A DNA stretch of 64,000 bases from assembly GCA_001897835.1 (NCBI GenBank), contig MKUN01000041.1:177009-241008 (forward strand). Direction: 5' to 3'. Positions 60,837 through 64,000 of this stretch are shown piece after piece (the first letter of the stretch is position 1; every line of letters begins with the position of its first letter). The notes under the pieces were generated by a model. It was not told the DNA's origin, did not search any database, and saw only the letters and a program-made list of their open reading frames with translations. This stretch comes from Bacteroidetes bacterium 46-16 (GTDB lineage: Bacteria > Bacteroidota > Bacteroidia > Chitinophagales > Chitinophagaceae). Both the position numbers and the translations under genes were made by a program.

Positions 60837-62252
60837 CTATACTTGCTTTAATTCTGATACAAGGTCTTGCAGCACCTTCTTGGCATCCCCGAAAAGCATC
60901 GAGGTTTTGGGCCTGAAGAACAGGTCATTCTCAATACCCGCATAGCCCGGTTTCATGCTTCGCTTGTTCACGATCACATGCTCAGCCTTTTCGGCCTCCA
61001 GTATCGGCATGCCGTATATCGGGCTGCTGGGGTCATCTTTCGCGGCCGGGTTCACCACGTCATTGGCGCCCAGTATCAGTACCACGTTGGTACTGCTCAT
61101 CTGGTCGTTGGCATCTTCCATCTCCAGCAGCTTTTCATAAGGCACATCGGCCTCGGCAAGCAGCACATTCATATGGCCGGGCATACGGCCCGCTACAGGG
61201 TGTATGCCATACAGCACTTCCACGCCTTTATCTTCCAGCACTTTTTCCAGCTCATGGCAGGCATGTTGTGCCTGGGCCACAGCAAGGCCGTAACCGGGTA
61301 TGATCATTACCTTTTGCGCATAGGCCATCAGCACAGCCGTATCATTGAGCGATATCTCTTTATAATTGCCCTGCTCTTTCGCAGCGCCGCCCGGGCCAGC
61401 CTTAGCCCCGCCAAATGAGCCGATCAGCACATTCTTCAGCGAGCGGTTCATGGCCTTGCACATCAGTATGGTAAGGATAGTGCCCGCTGAGCCTACCAGT
61501 ATACCACCCGTAAGCATTACCGGGTTGTTGTACAGGAAACCGCCAAAGGCAGCGGCCACACCCGTAAACGAGTTGAGCAGCGATATCACCACCGGCATAT
61601 CGGCGCCGCCTATCGGCATTACGAAAAGTATACCGTATAGTGCTGCCGCAGCAAGTATACCATAGAACAGTGCCGGCGAATCGGAGAAACCGCCGATCAG
61701 CATCACAGCCATGATGATGATGGCTCCGAATAAAATAAAGTTAATGATCTGCCCTGCGGGTAAGGTCCGGTCTTTGATACGCCCGTTCAGCTTGCCCCAG
61801 GCAATGATACTGCCGGCAAAGGATACAGTACCTATGATCATACCCAGTACGATGATGACCATCATGCCCATCGAGGGGTACTCATTATGATGATACTCCA
61901 CTACCGATATCAGCATGGCGCATGCGCCGCCCATACCGTTAAAGAGGCTTACCATCTCGGGCATGGCCGTCATTTGCACCTTTTTGGCAGCCATAGTGCC
62001 TACCACGCTGCCGATCACCAGCCCGCCGAATATCCAGCCATAGTTATGCAGGCCTTCGCCGTCATGCCCTTTGTACAGGAATATCGTGGCCACTATGGCA
62101 ATGGTCATGCCCCCCGCCGCTATAAGGTTGCCCTTACGTGCAGTATCGGGATGCGATAGCATTTTAAGGCCAAGGATAAAGGTTACCGAACCAAGGAGGT
62201 AGCAAAACAGCAGTATCGACTGTGTGCTGATCAGGTCGTTTAATTGCTCCAT
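60837..62252 (-). CDS. pntB: NAD(P) transhydrogenase beta subunit
   Basis: 471 aa: nine membrane helices, then domain III with NADP site (VIPGYGLAVAQAQHACHEL and GANDVVNPAAKDDP). Couples NADH-to-NADPH hydride transfer to proton flow. Starts 36 bases after pntAB. Confidence 0.95.
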   Translation of the reverse strand: MEQLNDLISTQSILLFCYLLGSVTFILGLKMLSHPDTARKGNLIAAGGMTIAIVATIFLYKGHDGEGLHNYGWIFGGLVIGSVVGTMAAKKVQMTAMPEMVSLFNGMGGACAMLISVVEYHHNEYPSMGMMVIIVLGMIIGTVSFAGSIIAWGKLNGRIKDRTLPAGQIINFILFGAIIIMAVMLIGGFSDSPALFYGILAAAALYGILFVMPIGGADMPVVISLLNSFTGVAAAFGGFLYNNPVMLTGGILVGSAGTILTILMCKAMNRSLKNVLIGSFGGAKAGPGGAAKEQGNYKEISLNDTAVLMAYAQKVMIIPGYGLAVAQAQHACHELEKVLEDKGVEVLYGIHPVAGRMPGHMNVLLAEADVPYEKLLEMEDANDQMSSTNVVLILGANDVVNPAAKDDPSSPIYGMPILEAEKAEHVIVNKRSMKPGYAGIENDLFFRPKTSMLFGDAKKVLQDLVSELKQV

Positions 62253-62287
62253 TATTGTTTAATGAATGAGTTGATGATCAAAAAAAA

Positions 62288-62602
62288 TTATTTTTTCTTC
62301 TTTTTGCTGAACATTTCCAGCATACGGTCTGTCACCACGAAACCACCTACCACGTTGAGCGTGCCCAGCACCACAGCCAGGAAACCCAGCGCCAGCGCCA
62401 GGTAATCATCCTCCGGCGCACTGCCCATCACGATGATGGCGCCTATGATCACCACGCCATGTATCGCGTTCGCACCGCTCATCAGGGGCGTATGCAGTAC
62501 CGAGGGCACCCGCGATATCACCTCGATACCGAGGAAAATAGACAGGATGACGATCGTGATTAACTGGTAATTGACTACAAAAAAGATCGCTATATCTTCC
62601 AT
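62288..62602 (-). CDS. pntAB: NAD(P) transhydrogenase alpha part 2
   Basis: 104 aa, three membrane helices (ITIVILSIFLGIEVISRV, GANAIHGVVIIGAIIVMG, ALGFLAVVLGTLNVVGGF). The split alpha (pntAA/pntAB) arrangement is of the bacterial three-subunit type. Confidence 0.95.
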   Translation of the reverse strand: MEDIAIFFVVNYQLITIVILSIFLGIEVISRVPSVLHTPLMSGANAIHGVVIIGAIIVMGSAPEDDYLALALGFLAVVLGTLNVVGGFVVTDRMLEMFSKKKKK

Positions 62603-62653
62603 TTTTTATCTGCTGTTTTATTTGTTTTAGATTATTTATTACTCCCCACACAA

Positions 62654-62714
62654 ACCCATCAACCTATCAACATGACCAACCTATCAACCTATCAACTTGA
62701 TCAACCAGTCAACT
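62654..62714. repeat. 8-base tandem repeats CCTATCAA
   Basis: Seven imperfect units (CCCATCAA, CCTATCAA, a disturbed unit, CCTATCAA twice, then CTTGATCAA and CCAGTCAA). The same family as at 56059-56097. It fills the pntAA-pntAB gap. Confidence 0.75.
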
Positions 62715-63840
62715 AACTACTCACCGTCATCATCCCCAGCACCCTTTCATTCACTATATTGCCCCCGTTGGTGATGCAGGTGCCCTTCACGATATCATCT
62801 TCAAAATTCAGGTTCATTTTCCCGTCCTTATCAATGATCAGTTTCAGGAAGTTCAGCACATTCTTGCTGTACAGCTTACTTGCATCAGCAGGTGCAGTGG
62901 CCGCCAGTGCCGAATTACCCACTATCGCCACGCCGTTTTGCATCACGGTCTTGCCATTCTCCGTATAGTCGGTATTACCGCCTGTTACCGCCGCCAGGTC
63001 TATGATCACCGAGCCCGCACGCATATCTGCTATCATTTCTTTGGTGATGAGTATGGGCGCTTTTTTGCCCGGTATCTGTGCCGTGCTGATGATGATATCC
63101 GCCTTCTTTGCATGCTCATGTATCTTCTCCCGCTGCCTGCGCTTGAAGTCATCGCTCTGCTCCACCGCGTAGCCGCCCGCCTTCGAGGCATCGGCCGCAC
63201 CTTCCACTTCTACGAACTTGGCACCAAGGCTCATCACCTCTTCCTTCACCGCCGGGCGGGTGTCAAATACCTCTACCACGGCACCCAGCCTGCGTGCCGT
63301 GGCTATGGCCTGCAGGCCAGCCACACCGGCACCCAGTATCAGCACCTTGGCCGGGGCTATACTGCCCGCCGCGGTCATGAACATCGGGAAGTAACGGCAA
63401 TATTCCGTAGCCGCCAGCAGCACCGCCTTATAGCCCGCTATATTGGCCTGCGAGCTCAGCACGTCCATACTTTGCGCGCGCGTGGTGCGCGGTATCGTAT
63501 CCAGGCTGAAAACGCTGTAACCTTTATCGGCCCATTGCTGCATCAGCTTCGTGTTGAACAGTGGCTGGTACACACCCATTAATACAGCGCCGCTCTTGGG
63601 CTCGGCTTTTATATTATCAGGGTCCATGCACAGCAGCAGGTCGGCATTGCTGTATATGTCGCCGGCGCTTTTTATCACCGCGCCGGCATCCGTATAGGCT
63701 TTATCGGCATGGAAGGCAGTGTCACCTGCTCCCTGCTCTACCCATACTTCCACATTCATTTTTACCAATGCGGCTGCCACCTCAGGCACCAGCGACACAC
63801 GCGTTTCCGGGGCCTGTTCTTTTAATACACCTATTATCAT
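62713..63840 (-). CDS. pntAA: NAD(P) transhydrogenase alpha part 1
   Basis: 375 aa. AlaDH/PNT-type domain: VSLVPEVAAALVKMNVEVWVEQGAG, NAD fold KVLILGAGVAGLQAIATARRLGA, RAGSVIIDLAAVTGGN. Binds NAD(H). First of the pnt genes; 42 bases after the upstream gene fragment's stop. Confidence 0.95.
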   Translation of the reverse strand: MIIGVLKEQAPETRVSLVPEVAAALVKMNVEVWVEQGAGDTAFHADKAYTDAGAVIKSAGDIYSNADLLLCMDPDNIKAEPKSGAVLMGVYQPLFNTKLMQQWADKGYSVFSLDTIPRTTRAQSMDVLSSQANIAGYKAVLLAATEYCRYFPMFMTAAGSIAPAKVLILGAGVAGLQAIATARRLGAVVEVFDTRPAVKEEVMSLGAKFVEVEGAADASKAGGYAVEQSDDFKRRQREKIHEHAKKADIIISTAQIPGKKAPILITKEMIADMRAGSVIIDLAAVTGGNTDYTENGKTVMQNGVAIVGNSALAATAPADASKLYSKNVLNFLKLIIDKDGKMNLNFEDDIVKGTCITNGGNIVNERVLGMMTVSS

Positions 63841-63882
63841 AGATAAATCAGAATCATTTAAGAAGGAACGTAAAATAGAAGT

Positions 63883-64000
63883 TTATAACGAAAAATCAAA
63901 TTCAGCGGGCAAAAAATTATCCCCTGCCTGTGCACTCAAAGAGTTCATAGCTTCAGCACGCCTCCATGTCCCCAGGATCGTTAAGTGCCCGGCAGTGTCA
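63883..64000 (-). CDS. gene end at right edge, unknown
   Basis: A frame without stop enters from the right edge and ends at TAA at 63883: about 39 codons, reading RRAEAMNSLSAQAGDNFLPA and EFDFSL at the C-terminus. It would be the gene before pntAA, 42 bases upstream. Too short to identify. Confidence 0.5.
   Translation of the reverse strand, partial: DTAGHLTILGTWRRAEAMNSLSAQAGDNFLPAEFDFSL

Overview
The window is a chromosomal segment of a Bacteroidota bacterium, most likely a Chitinophagales/Chitinophagaceae-type organism (genus not resolved). The evidence is: a MurF-Alr fusion, a one-piece SecDF, gliding and type IX secretion genes (gldF, gldG, a PorT-like barrel), several proteins ending in type IX sorting domains, TonB-dependent receptors, and promoters of the Bacteroidota form TTTG-N17-20-TAnnTTTG.

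Left part (about 1-33.75 kb) is AT-richer accessory DNA. It carries a DUF7948-type secreted protein cut by the left edge, a candidate structured small RNA, an AAA ATPase paired with a PD-(D/E)xK-like protein, and a minus-strand operon of two transglutaminase-like proteins, one carrying an RHS core and a putative toxin tip, followed by two small secreted proteins that could be immunity factors. Then come a YwqK-like protein, a HEPN-like protein with an Rx4H motif, a SEC-C protein and a large PD-(D/E)xK-like protein, and a small orphan gene behind three direct repeats and a strongly structured leader.

From 22.4 down to 13.56 kb lies a tightly packed 12-gene arsenic operon: arsR, DUF6428, arsC, acr3, MerC-GDCCVxC, a membrane protein, two phosphoesterases, a Usp protein, a lipoprotein with thioredoxin-like segments, and an FtsX/LolD-type ABC pair. 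A divergent TonB-dependent receptor and beta-helix lipoprotein, a second arsR and another lipoprotein carry the same CAATATTG operator, so they look like one ArsR regulon. Six proteins here end in, or close to, vicinal cysteines.

From 28.3 to 33.75 kb there are a lone receiver protein, a primase-helicase, small control genes, operator-like and iteron-like repeats and a RES-domain protein. This ends at a 3'-tRNA/tmRNA-like CCA end (33725-33753) followed by an orphan terminator. That is the probable right attachment site of an integrated element; no integrase or left attachment site is visible.

Right part (33.85-64 kb) is core chromosome: a frameshifted type IX substrate, DinB, an APC permease, a PPC-domain protein, MlaE, SecDF, an M43-type metalloprotease, MurF-Alr, a C25-like secreted protein, DUF4340-GldG-GldF, PorT, then NusG-SecE-tRNA-Trp-EF-Tu and tRNAs Thr, Gly, Tyr, Thr on the minus strand, two EGF-like lipoproteins and the three-gene transhydrogenase pntAA-pntAB-pntB. 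The usual nusG-rplK linkage is broken here by a terminator and the convergent porT.
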